Shown here: one piece after another, positions 29,852-39,366 of the stretch | How the letters are laid out: each line of letters opens with the position of its first letter | Position numbering within the stretch: the first letter of the stretch is position 1 | Assembly: GCF_014698475.1 (NCBI RefSeq) | Contig: NZ_JACJTB010000001.1 | Location: 310,001 to 374,000, forward strand | Reading direction: 5' to 3' | Length of the DNA: 64,000 bases | DNA from: Nostoc spongiaeforme FACHB-130 | Lineage (GTDB): Bacteria; Cyanobacteriota; Cyanobacteriia; Cyanobacteriales; Nostocaceae | The notes under the pieces: generated by a model | Databases searched by the model: none | Told to the model about the DNA's origin: nothing | The model's input: the letters and a program-made list of their open reading frames with translations, nothing else | Position numbers and translations under genes: made by a program

Positions 29852-31372
29852 TTACCTGGTGCCTTTTAATAATTCATCAAAATGCTGCTTTAATTCCTCC
29901 AGGGACACACCCAAAATTTCCGATACAGCTAGGAATAAACTCTCATCCTGAGTCACTTGGTAGAAACTGGCAAGATTACCCAGAGAAATTTCTAAACCAT
30001 GCTGATCATGAAACTCGACTGTTATCTGTAAATCTTGCAGATAATTGGCTTTTGCTGACTCAAGTTCGCCTAATGCTTCTGCAAGTCTACCAAGTTGAAA
30101 ATAGCTGCTGGCACAAGAATAGCGATCGCCATATTCCAGATAAATATCTAAAGCCTGTTGATAACTGTGCCTTGCTTGTTCAAATTCTCCCAACTCTTGA
30201 GCAGCTCTTCCCAACTGATAATAGGGTCTAGCACAACTATAGCGATCGCCATATTCAATAAAAATAGCCAAAGCTTGTTGATAATAATCTTGTGCCTGAC
30301 CAAATTCTCGCAGTTCTTGGGCAATCATTCCGAAGTGGTGGTAGGTACTGGCACAACCATAGCGATCGCCATATTCGATTTTGATCTCCAAAGCCTGTTG
30401 ATAATAATCTCGTGCTTGTTCAAATTCCCGTAACTCTTGGGCAATTATTCCCAATTGATGGTAACTGCTGGCACAACTGTAGCGATCGTCATACTTAATA
30501 AAAATATCCAAAGCTTGTTGATAATAATCTCGTGCTTGTTCAAATTCTCGCAATTCTTGGGCAACTATTCCTAATTGGTGATCAGACACAGCCTGCCAAA
30601 GTTGTTTTTGTTTGTTGTCTTGACTCTCTAACGCATCATAAATTTCCAAAGTTTTTTCATAAGACTTTCTCGCTTGTTCATACTGCTTGGCTGCTAATTG
30701 ACATCTACCTAGTCTGGCAATTGCAAATGCAATTTGATAACCAAATTCACCTTTGATAAAGGCTAAAGGATAATTTTCTAACTGCTGGCATACTATTTCG
30801 GCCAATTTCAAGTTATTTTGATGCTCACCAATTAAATCAAAATATCTTTTTAAACAAAAATATATGCTGATACTTTCTTGATTTTCTAAACAAATCTGCA
30901 ACGCATTATAGAGATTTTCATATTCTTGTCTACAGAAGAATATTCCCCACTGTTGTTCTTGAGCATCTTTGGCATTCATCAGACTTTCATAGTAATCTGC
31001 CAAACTGCAATAGTAATTTTTAAAGCCCTGACGCAAAGCTGTACGAGTTTCTTCATCTAAAGTTACTAACTTTGTCTGCAAAAAATCGGAAAAAACAGCT
31101 TGAATCGTTAACAAGCGCGACTCTTCATTTATTGGTGCAACTAAACCCCAGTTAATTGCCTCTTGAATTGCATCACTAAAGTTATCCAAAGGATAATCAT
31201 TGAATGGTTCAAAATTTTGTAATTGTTTGACATAATTAGGAATATTTGCGGTGTCAATAAACTTACTAAACTGAGCTAAACACAGCAGCAATGTTTGTGC
31301 TGCTGGTGATAAATTACTGTAAGCATGTTCTACACATTCCAAAACACCGTTAATATTATCTTCACTGCTCAT
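29852..31372 (-). CDS. TPR protein resembling the C-terminal part of a STAND/NB-ARC protein
   Basis: A 506-residue protein. Residues about 10-110 (VLECVEHAYSNLSPAAQTLLLCLAQFSKFID) resemble the winged-helix region that follows the NB-ARC ATPase in cyanobacterial STAND proteins. From about residue 215 there are 40-residue tetratricopeptide repeats (LGIIAQELREFEQARDYYQQALDI), several nearly identical. No P-loop domain is present: the ATG is 85 bp after uvrA, with no room for one. It could be a shortened STAND protein or an independent adaptor. Partner unknown. Confidence 0.8.
   Translation of the reverse strand: MSSEDNINGVLECVEHAYSNLSPAAQTLLLCLAQFSKFIDTANIPNYVKQLQNFEPFNDYPLDNFSDAIQEAINWGLVAPINEESRLLTIQAVFSDFLQTKLVTLDEETRTALRQGFKNYYCSLADYYESLMNAKDAQEQQWGIFFCRQEYENLYNALQICLENQESISIYFCLKRYFDLIGEHQNNLKLAEIVCQQLENYPLAFIKGEFGYQIAFAIARLGRCQLAAKQYEQARKSYEKTLEIYDALESQDNKQKQLWQAVSDHQLGIVAQELREFEQARDYYQQALDIFIKYDDRYSCASSYHQLGIIAQELREFEQARDYYQQALEIKIEYGDRYGCASTYHHFGMIAQELREFGQAQDYYQQALAIFIEYGDRYSCARPYYQLGRAAQELGEFEQARHSYQQALDIYLEYGDRYSCASSYFQLGRLAEALGELESAKANYLQDLQITVEFHDQHGLEISLGNLASFYQVTQDESLFLAVSEILGVSLEELKQHFDELLKGTR
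30122..30490. repeat. 120-bp coding repeats, each with a HIP1 site
   Basis: GCGATCGCC occurs at 30122, 30242 and 30362, and as GCGATCGTC at 30482, exactly 120 bp apart. Each encodes the YGDRY hinge between adjacent TPR units. Confidence 0.9.
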
Positions 31373-31457
31373 AAAATTTTTGGTATATCTGCGGATAATT
31401 TCAACACATATCTTGCACCTAGCCCCGAAGAATTGAATTTATGAATACACTTACTAA

Positions 31458-34343
31458 CTACCTCTTCATCGCAGGATACTGTTTTAACACCTGCTGTAAA
31501 TATTGCCCAGTGTAAGACTTGGGATTTCTCGCCACATCTTCCGGCGTTCCAAAAGCGATGACTTCGCCACCTTTGTCACCACCTTCCGGCCCTAAATCTA
31601 TCACCCAGTCAGCACAACGAATTACATCTAAATTGTGTTCAATTACTAAAATTGAATTACCTTTATCTACCAATCTTTGCAAAACATCCAATAATTTATG
31701 GACATCATAAAAAGATAATCCGGTTGTGGGTTCATCGATTAAATAAAGTGTCTTACCAGTGGCGCGGCGAGATAATTCTGTGGCTAATTTAACGCGCTGT
31801 GCTTCACCACCAGATAAGGTGGTTGCGGGTTGTCCCAGTTGAACATAACCCAAGCCAACATCAACTAATGTTTGTAACCTTGTAACTGCTTTGGGAATAT
31901 TTTGGAAAAAGTCTAAACTTTCCTCAACTGTCATATTGAGAACATCAGAAATAGACTTATCTTTGTATTTGACTTGCAAAGTGTCGCGGTTGTATCTTGC
32001 ACCTTTACAAACTTCGCACTGTACATATACATCAGGTAAGAAATTCATTTCAATGACGTTGACACCTTGTCCACTGCAAGCTTCGCAACGTCCACCTTTA
32101 ACGTTAAAAGAAAATTGTCCGGGTTTATAACCTCTGGCTTTGGCTTCAACAGTTTGCGAAAACACATCTCGAATTACATCAAAAACCCCTGTGTAAGTTG
32201 CAGGGTTAGAACGAGGTGTGCGCCCGATGGGAGATTGGTCAATTACAATGGCTTTATCTACTGAGTTTAATCCTTGAATCTTTTCTAATTCTTTGGGTAA
32301 TGGTACTTTCTTTGTTAGGTGATGTTGCAGCGATGGGTAAAGTAATTCGTTAATTAAAGTCGATTTACCTGAACCAGATACACCAGTTACGGCGACAAGT
32401 TTACCGAGAGGAATTTCAACATCGATATTTCTTAAATTGTTGCGATGGGCATTTTTAATAATTAAACTGCGTCCATTCCCTTCGCGGCGTTCTGCTGGTG
32501 TTTGAATGACTTTTCTACCAGATAAATATGCACCTGTTAAGGATTTTTCTGCTGTTAATAATGCTGGTAAATCACCTTGGGAAATAATATGTCCGCCATG
32601 AATTCCTGCACCAGGGCCAATATCAACTAAATAGTCAGCAGCCCGGATGGTTTCTTCATCATGCTCAACTACGATCAAGGTATTGCCTAAATCACGCAAT
32701 CTAATTAAAGTTTTGAGCAATCTACTGTTATCTCGCTGATGCAAACCAATACTTGGTTCGTCTAAAACGTAGAGAACTCCTGTTAAGCCAGAACCGATTT
32801 GTGTAGCTAGGCGAATGCGTTGTGCTTCCCCACCAGAGAGAGTCATTGCGGGACGGTCGAGAGTGAGATAATCTAAGCCAACATCTAATAAAAATTGCAA
32901 TCTAGCTTTGATTTCTCGCAATACTAAATCGGCAATTTGCATTTGCCGATCGCTTAATTTTAACTGTTCAACTCGCTCCCGACAATCTCTAATCGATACC
33001 CCTGTTAAATCTAGAATTCCATATTGTCCCAACTTCACCGCTAAGGCTTCCGGTTTTAAGCGTTTTCCACCGCAAACTTCACAAGGTTGGTCGATTAAAT
33101 ATTGTTCTAATTTTTGTTTAATTAACTCCGAACCACCTTCGTATTGCCGTTGTAATATTGGCAGAACACCTTTAAACTGAGTTTTTGCATTTTCTTTGCT
33201 ATTTTCTTCGCCATTTAAAATAATTTGCTGTTGTTCTGCTGACAACTTACTCCAATTGGTTTGTAATTCAAAGCCGTGCGCCTGACCCAAACTATACAGC
33301 AATTCCAAATAATAAGAATTTTCCTTTTCTGACCAAGGAGCGATCGCAGCGTATACTGGTGCTTCAGCGTCAGGTATAACTAACTCCGCCGAAAATCTTC
33401 TTAAACTCCCGATACCATGACAGTGAGGACATGCGCCGTAGGGAGAGTTAAACGAAAACAACCGTGGCGATAACTCTTCCATCACCGCGCCGTGTTCAGG
33501 ACAGGCGAAGTTTTCGGAAAATACCATTTCTTCTTCTTTGGCTTCTGGTTTCTCAGTAGCGGGACTGATCAAGATAGTTGCGATACCTTCAGATTGCTTT
33601 AAACACGTAGACAAAGAATCAACCAAACGCTCTTGGATGCCGTCTTTTTTCACCAAACGGTCAATAACAACTTCAATGGTGTGGGTAATATTTTTATCTA
33701 ACTCAATCGAGTCTGACAGTTCCCGTACTTCACCATCAACCCGTACCCGCACAAACCCTTGGGAAGCCAAACTCGATAATAGCTTGCGGTGTGTGCCTTT
33801 TTTACCCCGCACCACAGGCGCAAGAATTTGAAACTTGGTGCGGTCTGGTAAGTCCATAATACGGTCTACCATCTCGTCGATAGTTTGGGGGGCAATACAG
33901 CGATCGCATATTGGACAATGGGGTTCACCAGCCCGACCAAACAATAGCCGCAAATAGTCGTAAATTTCTGTTACTGTCCCCACAGTCGAACGGGGGTTGT
34001 GAGAGGTTGATTTTTGGTCAATGGATATCGCCGGACTTAAACCTTCAATGGCTTCCACATCCGGTTTATTTAACTGTCCTAAAAATTGTCTGGCGTAAGC
34101 ACTGAGAGATTCTACATAACGCCGTTGACCCTCAGCAAAAATCGTATCAAACGCCAGCGAAGATTTACCCGAACCTGATACACCAGTAAATACTATCAGG
34201 CGATCGCGCGGCAATTCCAAGTCAATATTCTTCAGATTATGCTGCCTCGCACCCCGAATCCTAATAGTATTTTGGCTATTCTGGTTAGTTTGGGGAAGAT
34301 GTCCATTGAGAAGGGATGCGGCGGCTAACTTGTTATCTGACAT
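31458..34343 (-). CDS. uvrA: Excinuclease ABC subunit A
   Basis: A 961-residue nucleotide excision repair damage sensor. It has two ABC ATPase modules (Walker A GVSGSGKSSLAFDT at about residues 54-67 and GVSGSGKSTLINELL at about 653-667), two LSGGEAQR signature motifs, and zinc-finger cysteines (CPICDRC, CPEHGAV with CPHCHG, and CEACSGQG with CEVCKG). Complete with normal length. UvrA with UvrB recognises bulky and UV lesions. Monocistronic or followed by the TPR gene 85 bp downstream. Confidence 0.97.
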   Translation of the reverse strand: MSDNKLAAASLLNGHLPQTNQNSQNTIRIRGARQHNLKNIDLELPRDRLIVFTGVSGSGKSSLAFDTIFAEGQRRYVESLSAYARQFLGQLNKPDVEAIEGLSPAISIDQKSTSHNPRSTVGTVTEIYDYLRLLFGRAGEPHCPICDRCIAPQTIDEMVDRIMDLPDRTKFQILAPVVRGKKGTHRKLLSSLASQGFVRVRVDGEVRELSDSIELDKNITHTIEVVIDRLVKKDGIQERLVDSLSTCLKQSEGIATILISPATEKPEAKEEEMVFSENFACPEHGAVMEELSPRLFSFNSPYGACPHCHGIGSLRRFSAELVIPDAEAPVYAAIAPWSEKENSYYLELLYSLGQAHGFELQTNWSKLSAEQQQIILNGEENSKENAKTQFKGVLPILQRQYEGGSELIKQKLEQYLIDQPCEVCGGKRLKPEALAVKLGQYGILDLTGVSIRDCRERVEQLKLSDRQMQIADLVLREIKARLQFLLDVGLDYLTLDRPAMTLSGGEAQRIRLATQIGSGLTGVLYVLDEPSIGLHQRDNSRLLKTLIRLRDLGNTLIVVEHDEETIRAADYLVDIGPGAGIHGGHIISQGDLPALLTAEKSLTGAYLSGRKVIQTPAERREGNGRSLIIKNAHRNNLRNIDVEIPLGKLVAVTGVSGSGKSTLINELLYPSLQHHLTKKVPLPKELEKIQGLNSVDKAIVIDQSPIGRTPRSNPATYTGVFDVIRDVFSQTVEAKARGYKPGQFSFNVKGGRCEACSGQGVNVIEMNFLPDVYVQCEVCKGARYNRDTLQVKYKDKSISDVLNMTVEESLDFFQNIPKAVTRLQTLVDVGLGYVQLGQPATTLSGGEAQRVKLATELSRRATGKTLYLIDEPTTGLSFYDVHKLLDVLQRLVDKGNSILVIEHNLDVIRCADWVIDLGPEGGDKGGEVIAFGTPEDVARNPKSYTGQYLQQVLKQYPAMKR

Positions 34344-34677
34344 ATTGGCAGGCTGATAGTGGGAGGCAGTATGAAACAGTTCTTAATAATACTATTTTTA
34401 CTCACCTAATACCAGAACAATAGTACTATTTTAAGTAGTGATTGCCCATATTACCCGGATTTCTCACCACACCTTTCAAAGCCTGTGCAGGGGAGCAGGG
34501 GAGCAGGGGGGCAGGGGAGAATGAAGGTACTCTCTCCCCTGCCCCTCCGCACCTCTGCCCCTCTGCCCCATCAAACGCCTGAAGCTTGTGAGAAATGCGG
34601 GATTACTACTACAGACATCCTCCCGTGTCTGCTAATTTAAAAGCATCACAATTAAACATCCTGCTGAGGGCGAAGCT
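34344..34677. other. Intergenic region between divergent uvrA and Uma2 genes
   Basis: Dominated by a palindromic G/C-rich element (34455-34600, described separately). The flanks must hold the two divergent promoters. No LexA-type box could be identified with confidence. Confidence 0.5.
34455..34600. repeat. Palindromic GGGGCAGGGG element with quadruplex-forming run
   Basis: The outer inverted repeat TTTCTCAC (34460-34467) / GTGAGAAA (34588-34595) encloses a perfect 13-bp hairpin GGGGCAGGGGAGA (34508-34520) / TCTCCCCTGCCCC (34533-34545). Four G4-or-longer runs (34490-34517) separated by AGCA, AGCA and CA form a textbook G-quadruplex motif. The TTTCTCAC ends resemble those of the elements at 61008 and 63880. 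Confidence 0.8.
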
Positions 34678-35397
34678 ATGGTAACGCAAATCCAACCGCA
34701 GACCCAACCAGAAGTTATCTACCCAGATAGTGACGGACAACCAGTGGCAAATAACACCATACAGTTTCGATGGATTGTTGAAATCAAGCAAAATATCGAT
34801 TGGCTATTTGCTGCTGATCCTAACGTATTTGTGGCTGGAGACTTGTTTTGGTATCCCGTTGAAGGACGTAATAAGATTTTCAACGCTCCTGATGTTATGG
34901 TCGTTCTTGGTAGACCCAAAGGAGATAGATTATCTTACCTGCAATGGAAAGAAGGCGGGATTCCTCCCCAGGTAGTATTTGAAATCCTTTCACCTAGTAA
35001 TACTCAAGTTGAAATGGACAAAAAATTACTTTTCTATGACCGTTATGGTGTAGAAGAGTATTACATTTATGATCCTGACAGCAATAGCTTACAGGGTTGG
35101 TTACGTGGTGAAGATGGATTAGATGTCATTCCCCAGATGGAAGACTGGGTGAGTCCTCGGTTAAAAATCCGCTTTGTACCATCTCCCGAAAGTTTACAAC
35201 TTTATCGTCCTGATGGAGAGAGTTTTTTAAGCTATTCAGAAATTTCCCAACGCTTAGAACAAGAACACCAACGGGCTGAACAAGCAGAACAAGCAAGACG
35301 TAATGCTATTCCTCAACTGTTACAAATGGGTTTAAGTATAGAACAAGTCGCCCAAGCTTTGAGTTTATCTGTGGAAGAAGTGCAAAGGATGTCTTAA
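34678..35397 (+). CDS. Uma2-family putative endonuclease with C-terminal coiled coil
   Basis: A 239-residue Uma2 protein. The core (about residues 20-165) has WLFAADPNVFVAGDLFWYP, APDVMVVLGRPKGDR, PPQVVFEILSPSNTQ and DKKLLFYDRYGVEEYYIYDPD with the usual acidic/Lys residues. A helical tail (EQEHQRAEQAEQARRNAIPQLLQMGLSIEQVAQALSLSVEEVQRMS) follows and ends in a helix-turn-helix-like segment. Its sequence is clearly different from the Uma2 protein at 2368. Confidence 0.88.
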   Translation: MVTQIQPQTQPEVIYPDSDGQPVANNTIQFRWIVEIKQNIDWLFAADPNVFVAGDLFWYPVEGRNKIFNAPDVMVVLGRPKGDRLSYLQWKEGGIPPQVVFEILSPSNTQVEMDKKLLFYDRYGVEEYYIYDPDSNSLQGWLRGEDGLDVIPQMEDWVSPRLKIRFVPSPESLQLYRPDGESFLSYSEISQRLEQEHQRAEQAEQARRNAIPQLLQMGLSIEQVAQALSLSVEEVQRMS

Positions 35398-35861
35398 GGC
35401 ATCGCTCACCAGTCGGGAAAGATAAATTGCAAATTAATTGACAATCACTAGAGCGATCGCGTTATTTATTGCAGCAATATCTGAATATCCGTCTTTCTGT
35501 CTCGGAAAAATTTGTCTATCTGCTAATTTCATGCTGTAGCTGACGTTTAAATCTGCGACAAATACTGATTTCAATTGTTATATTAAGTTTTATAACTATT
35601 AGTCGAAATTCTCTCCAGTGGTAGATGTCTTTATTAGAATTTAAACTGTGTCAAGTTATAAACAAGATCGGAATACTACACTACCGTTTCCGAGAAAATT
35701 GCGATTTACTGAACGTAGAAAGAAAGAGGTTCTGATTTAAACAGTTACTTTAATGTCCTATTGTACCTTGGTCAGAACAAGATTTTTCCGGTACGTGTGG
35801 TTGTCACGCTGTATATATTCATCAGAAAGGTGAATAACCTCAATAACATAGAGGCTAAACC
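35398..35861. other. 464-bp intergenic region upstream of the nitrogenase-associated gene
   Basis: AT-rich with one HIP1 site (about 35454) and no gene on either strand. The promoter of the 35862 gene should be here. I did not find a convincing NtcA site (GTA-N8-TAC). Confidence 0.45.
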
Positions 35862-36239
35862 ATGAAGGTATTCGATAATACCACAAAGAAGATTTTTCTG
35901 GCAAGCTGGGTTTCACTCAATTCGGCAGAGGTTAGCAAAACCTATGTAACCCAGTTACACAGTCCCAGTTCTCACTCAGGCTTTGATATTTTCTTACCCC
36001 TGCGGCAGTGGTTAAACAATATAGAAGTCCGCGATCGCGAATTAGCTCATCGTTTGTGTCAACTGATCCCCGCTCAATGTCCTTTTGAACGCGATATCAA
36101 ATTATTCGGCAAAACCATCCTACACATCCCACCAATGTGCAAACTCAACCCTTTATATGAGGAAGTCGTGAGTTTGCGTTTCCGCGCCTTGTGCTATCTA
36201 GCAGATGAATGCGGCGAGGATGTTTCCCAGTACTGTTAA
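35862..36239 (+). CDS. Mo-dependent nitrogenase C-terminal-domain protein
   Basis: A 125-residue protein carrying the cyanobacterial Mo-nitrogenase C-terminal domain: AHRLCQLIPAQCPFERDIKLFGKTILHIPPMCKLNPLYEEVVSLRFRALCYLADECGEDVSQYC (split by me only for recognition; it is the C-terminal two thirds). The four conserved Cys residues are present. Despite the name its role in nitrogen fixation is unproven, and no nif genes are nearby. It occurs as a stand-alone gene in many filamentous cyanobacteria. Start ATG at 35862. Confidence 0.85.
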   Translation: MKVFDNTTKKIFLASWVSLNSAEVSKTYVTQLHSPSSHSGFDIFLPLRQWLNNIEVRDRELAHRLCQLIPAQCPFERDIKLFGKTILHIPPMCKLNPLYEEVVSLRFRALCYLADECGEDVSQYC

Positions 36240-36260
36240 TACAAGTCAAGATTCAATGCT

Positions 36261-36306
36261 CAATAGTCCATAGTCGAAGTTAATTACTCTTGACTATGGA
36301 CTATTG
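36261..36306. terminator. Perfect 15-bp inverted repeat between convergent genes
   Basis: CAATAGTCCATAGTC (36261-36275) pairs exactly with GACTATGGACTATTG (36292-36306) over a 16-nt loop, between the end of the nitrogenase-associated gene and the end of the caspase-like gene. Likely a bidirectional terminator derived from a repeat. Confidence 0.6.
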
Positions 36307-36321
36307 ATTTTTGACTAATAA

Positions 36322-38262
36322 CTATTTTTTCTGCCATTTACGGATTGCTTCTTGAGCATCTTCATAAACAGATGTTACCTCTGGAACTAAGGTGGCGGTG
36401 GTAATGGCGGACTGGAGATCACCTTCAGCAGCACGAGTTTTTGCTAGGTCTAAGATTTTCTCACTCCATTTATTGATTGATTTTTGTGCCAGATCAAACC
36501 CTGGCTGACCTTGGGGAACGCGCTTGGCTACTTCAATGGCACGATTGTATGTAGAGGCTTGTCCTGGCTTGATTAAGGCATTAGCCGCATCTAATAAAGT
36601 TTTGTTAGCGAGATATTGCTTGGCTTCTTGTCGCCACTGTTTAATTACTGCTTGGGCTTGGGGATAAAGTGAGCTTTCTTTGCTGATTAATTGTGCGGCA
36701 GCGATCGCATTAGTATATTGTCTTTGCTTGGCACGACCCTCGGCTAAATTGAGGATCATGTTACTCCAAATATTGATATTTTCTTGGGCTTGTTCGTAAA
36801 GCGGTTCACCTGGCAGAATTTTTCTTGCCGTGGCGATCGCTAAACTCAAATCACTGGCTTGAGTTTGTCTGAGAGACATTTTCGCCAAGTCTAATACAGC
36901 TTGATTGCGGTTCTTCGACTCAGAAAGGGAAGCTATTTGAGCAGCAGACTGATTTTTCGTGGGAATTACTCGTTCATGGGACTGTGCCGATAAAGCTTCT
37001 CGACCTGCCACAAACTTTTCTTGATTGCGGAGAAAAACCACTGTCACCACAGCTACTATTAACATCACACCACCGCCCCAAAAGAAAAATTGTTGCCACC
37101 ATAAGGTGTTGGCTTTTTTCTCAGGTAAACGTGAGATGTAAGGTTGGGCAACATCGGGAATAAATCTCCCCGCACTTGTTTCTGAAGCAGGGATCGCTAA
37201 TTGTGCTTGCTGGTTGCCATATTCTTCGTTGGCGATTAAGTCGGGTGATGTAGAAAGTTGTGGTTCTCCCAAAGTGAAGCTGGGAAACTTCAAATCTGGT
37301 AATCTGGCAGCAACAGCCGACTGTAAAACCGATGCTTCTCCCCAAATCCCAATATGCGGCGAATTTACGGGATTTTTGGTTGATGTTGGCGCTAAGGGGG
37401 GAGCAGCCAAAGCCACAGCAAAGTTTTCTTCTGAAAAAATGCTACCCTCAGCTTCAGTTGTCTCTAATTCATGGGGTGCGGCTTCAGTTGGTTCCAGTGT
37501 GCTGGGAACTTCTGTAACTGGATGATTCACCTCTGACTGTGGCAAGATGACAAACGGTTTAGCAGGTACTATCGCCACTGGATTTTGTGTCGGTCGCCAA
37601 TAGTGTTGGCATAATTCTGGCGTGAACACATTTAAATAGCTATTTAAATCTGCCAAACTACTGCCATGACCAGAACGTAACGCAGCTAACAAAGCCGCAG
37701 TAAAAAATCCGTAACCTAGCTCACTACTTTCACGAGAAAATTGTTCTGGTTCGCAAGAAAGAATTGTCGCTAATTGTAATTCTTGCGCTATTTCAATGGT
37801 TTCTTGTCCAACGGTTGCATCTGCTTGCGTACTGGAAGCACGGTTAATATCAAGCAGCACCACGGCATTCAGTTCAGCTATATGGAGGCTTTGCAAGAGC
37901 GATCGCATTTCGATGGCGGTTTCCTGCATCAACTCAGGATTACCTTCCACCGGCATCAAGTAATCTTGGCTTGCATGGTTAACACCATAACCACTAAAGA
38001 AAAACCACAGATAATCCCCTGGTTGCCAACAAGCCGCAGCCAAATCTTCTATCAACAGCAAAATATTTTCTTTTGTGGGATAGGTAGACCTATCCCCAAT
38101 TGGTGGCGAAGTATCTGTCATTAATAGACAGCGTTGGGGAGAAAAACCTGCTTCTTGAACCAAAAAATCTTTTAGCGCCTCGGCATCGGCTTGGGCGCAA
38201 CGTAAAGGTTGAAAAAATTGATATTGATTGATGCCGATCGCGATCGCCCAGTGATTTGCCAT
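36322..38262 (-). CDS. Caspase-like (orthocaspase) protein lacking the catalytic His and Cys
   Basis: A 646-residue protein. Residues about 1-220 form a caspase p20-like domain (WAIAIGINQYQ, LRCAQADAEALKDFL, GDYLWFFFSGYGVNHASQDYLMPVEGN, NAVVLLDINRAS). At the catalytic positions the usual SGHG is SGYG (His to Tyr) and the usual LDxCR is LDINR (Cys to Asn), so it is predicted to be proteolytically inactive. A Pro/Glu-rich linker and one membrane helix (about 388-410) follow. The C-terminal half is a series of helical repeats of about 45-50 residues (ATARKILPGEPLYEQAQENINIWS and similar). Probably a scaffold or signalling pseudo-enzyme. Confidence 0.85.
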   Translation of the reverse strand: MANHWAIAIGINQYQFFQPLRCAQADAEALKDFLVQEAGFSPQRCLLMTDTSPPIGDRSTYPTKENILLLIEDLAAACWQPGDYLWFFFSGYGVNHASQDYLMPVEGNPELMQETAIEMRSLLQSLHIAELNAVVLLDINRASSTQADATVGQETIEIAQELQLATILSCEPEQFSRESSELGYGFFTAALLAALRSGHGSSLADLNSYLNVFTPELCQHYWRPTQNPVAIVPAKPFVILPQSEVNHPVTEVPSTLEPTEAAPHELETTEAEGSIFSEENFAVALAAPPLAPTSTKNPVNSPHIGIWGEASVLQSAVAARLPDLKFPSFTLGEPQLSTSPDLIANEEYGNQQAQLAIPASETSAGRFIPDVAQPYISRLPEKKANTLWWQQFFFWGGGVMLIVAVVTVVFLRNQEKFVAGREALSAQSHERVIPTKNQSAAQIASLSESKNRNQAVLDLAKMSLRQTQASDLSLAIATARKILPGEPLYEQAQENINIWSNMILNLAEGRAKQRQYTNAIAAAQLISKESSLYPQAQAVIKQWRQEAKQYLANKTLLDAANALIKPGQASTYNRAIEVAKRVPQGQPGFDLAQKSINKWSEKILDLAKTRAAEGDLQSAITTATLVPEVTSVYEDAQEAIRKWQKK

Positions 38263-38610
38263 CCCGCTATTTGTAGGTTGTGATTGACCGTGCCAATTTT
38301 AGATTTTGAATTTTGGATTTTGGATTGTTTTTTAGTTCAAATTTGAATGCTTGTCAGCTAAACAAATTGAAAAGACTCTCGATAGCGTAGCCATCATCAA
38401 TTTAAAATCGCAAATCTAAAATCCAAAATTGGTTGACTTGCCTAAAATTGCGGTTGGCTTTGCCGAAAGAACAAAGCTAACCTATGTCTTATAGTCTCGG
38501 AATTTCTCATGAAATTTTAAAGACTATGTAATTTTTATTGCCTTTCATTTCAGTAAAAATTCTTAGACAATTCAATTACAGGCCATTAATTAGTAAGGAG
38601 CTTTCAGGTT
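38263..38610. repeat. Intergenic repeat region with TTTTGGATTTTGGATT palindrome
   Basis: 38298-38323 (ttttagattttgaattttggattttggatt) is inverted at about 38399-38430 (tttaaaatcgcaaatctaaaatccaaaatt), the same family as 3085-3160. A second hairpin GGTTGGCTTTG (38452-38462) / CAAAGCTAACC (38472-38482), with one mismatch, follows. No gene. A TAAGGAG ribosome-binding site for the next gene lies at 38594-38600. Confidence 0.65.
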
Positions 38611-39120
38611 ATGACCAAGAATGTTGCTAACCAACAATCATCGATCATTTCCTTTTTATTTATTAGCCAAGTTATCAAACAAATCCGGATATTTCCATTA
38701 ATATTTTTGCTCTTTTCTAGCCTACCTGTATGGATTGTGGCAGAAGTAATTTCACCACAGATGGTAAGAGCTTACACAGCTAGAGTTGATTTAATTATTG
38801 ATAGATTACCAGATGAAAACTATGAAACTACACTGCGGAGAGCCGAAGCCACAGCCAGAGCCGCCGCACAACGCAGTTTTGACCAAGATATATTAGCTAC
38901 GGATGTATCGATTATTGTCTCCGTACAGAGTTACGGTGCGATCGCACCAATTTTAGCTTTAGAAGTCAGCCGTCCCCAATGGCGTTCCCGTCCTGATGCT
39001 CAACTTTGGGCGACTTACTTTAAAACCGCGCGATCGCTATTATTTTTTGAACAAACCCCGACTAACCCTGTCAATATCCCTCCCATCACCACAGTTGCGC
39101 CAGCAACAACCACACCGTGA
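38611..39120 (+). CDS. Exported hypothetical protein
   Basis: A 169-residue protein with an N-terminal hydrophobic segment (about residues 27-48, IFPLIFLLFSSLPVWIVAEVI) that may be a signal anchor. A periplasmic domain follows (RVDLIIDRLPDENYETTLRRAEATARAAAQRSFDQDILATDVSIIVSVQSYGAIAPILALEVSR) and the tail is Thr/Pro-rich. A good TAAGGAG site precedes the ATG. I recognise it only as a cyanobacterial conserved hypothetical. Confidence 0.65.
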   Translation: MTKNVANQQSSIISFLFISQVIKQIRIFPLIFLLFSSLPVWIVAEVISPQMVRAYTARVDLIIDRLPDENYETTLRRAEATARAAAQRSFDQDILATDVSIIVSVQSYGAIAPILALEVSRPQWRSRPDAQLWATYFKTARSLLFFEQTPTNPVNIPPITTVAPATTTP

Positions 39121-39366
39121 CGAGAAAGTGCTGAGTAAAAATACTAGTACAGGTCGGCGTAAATAAACAGACCATAAGAAATTGCGAAAAGGCTTCTAGT
39201 ATCGTTATTTTTTATTTTTACTTTTGCCTTTTTACTTTTGCCTTGTTGTACTAGCCCCTAGCCTCTAACCCCTAACCCCTTACTTGTAAATTACAGGTAG
39301 ACCATTGCAGATGCAAAGAGATGGCTTAGAATAGAAAGGTTGTCAAAAATTGCGATATCCGCTACT

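Noticed and set aside
29767-30231. A 154-residue plus-strand frame after the cytochrome gene
   Set aside because: It starts at TTG inside the cytochrome stop region and runs antisense through the TPR gene, with no family resemblance.
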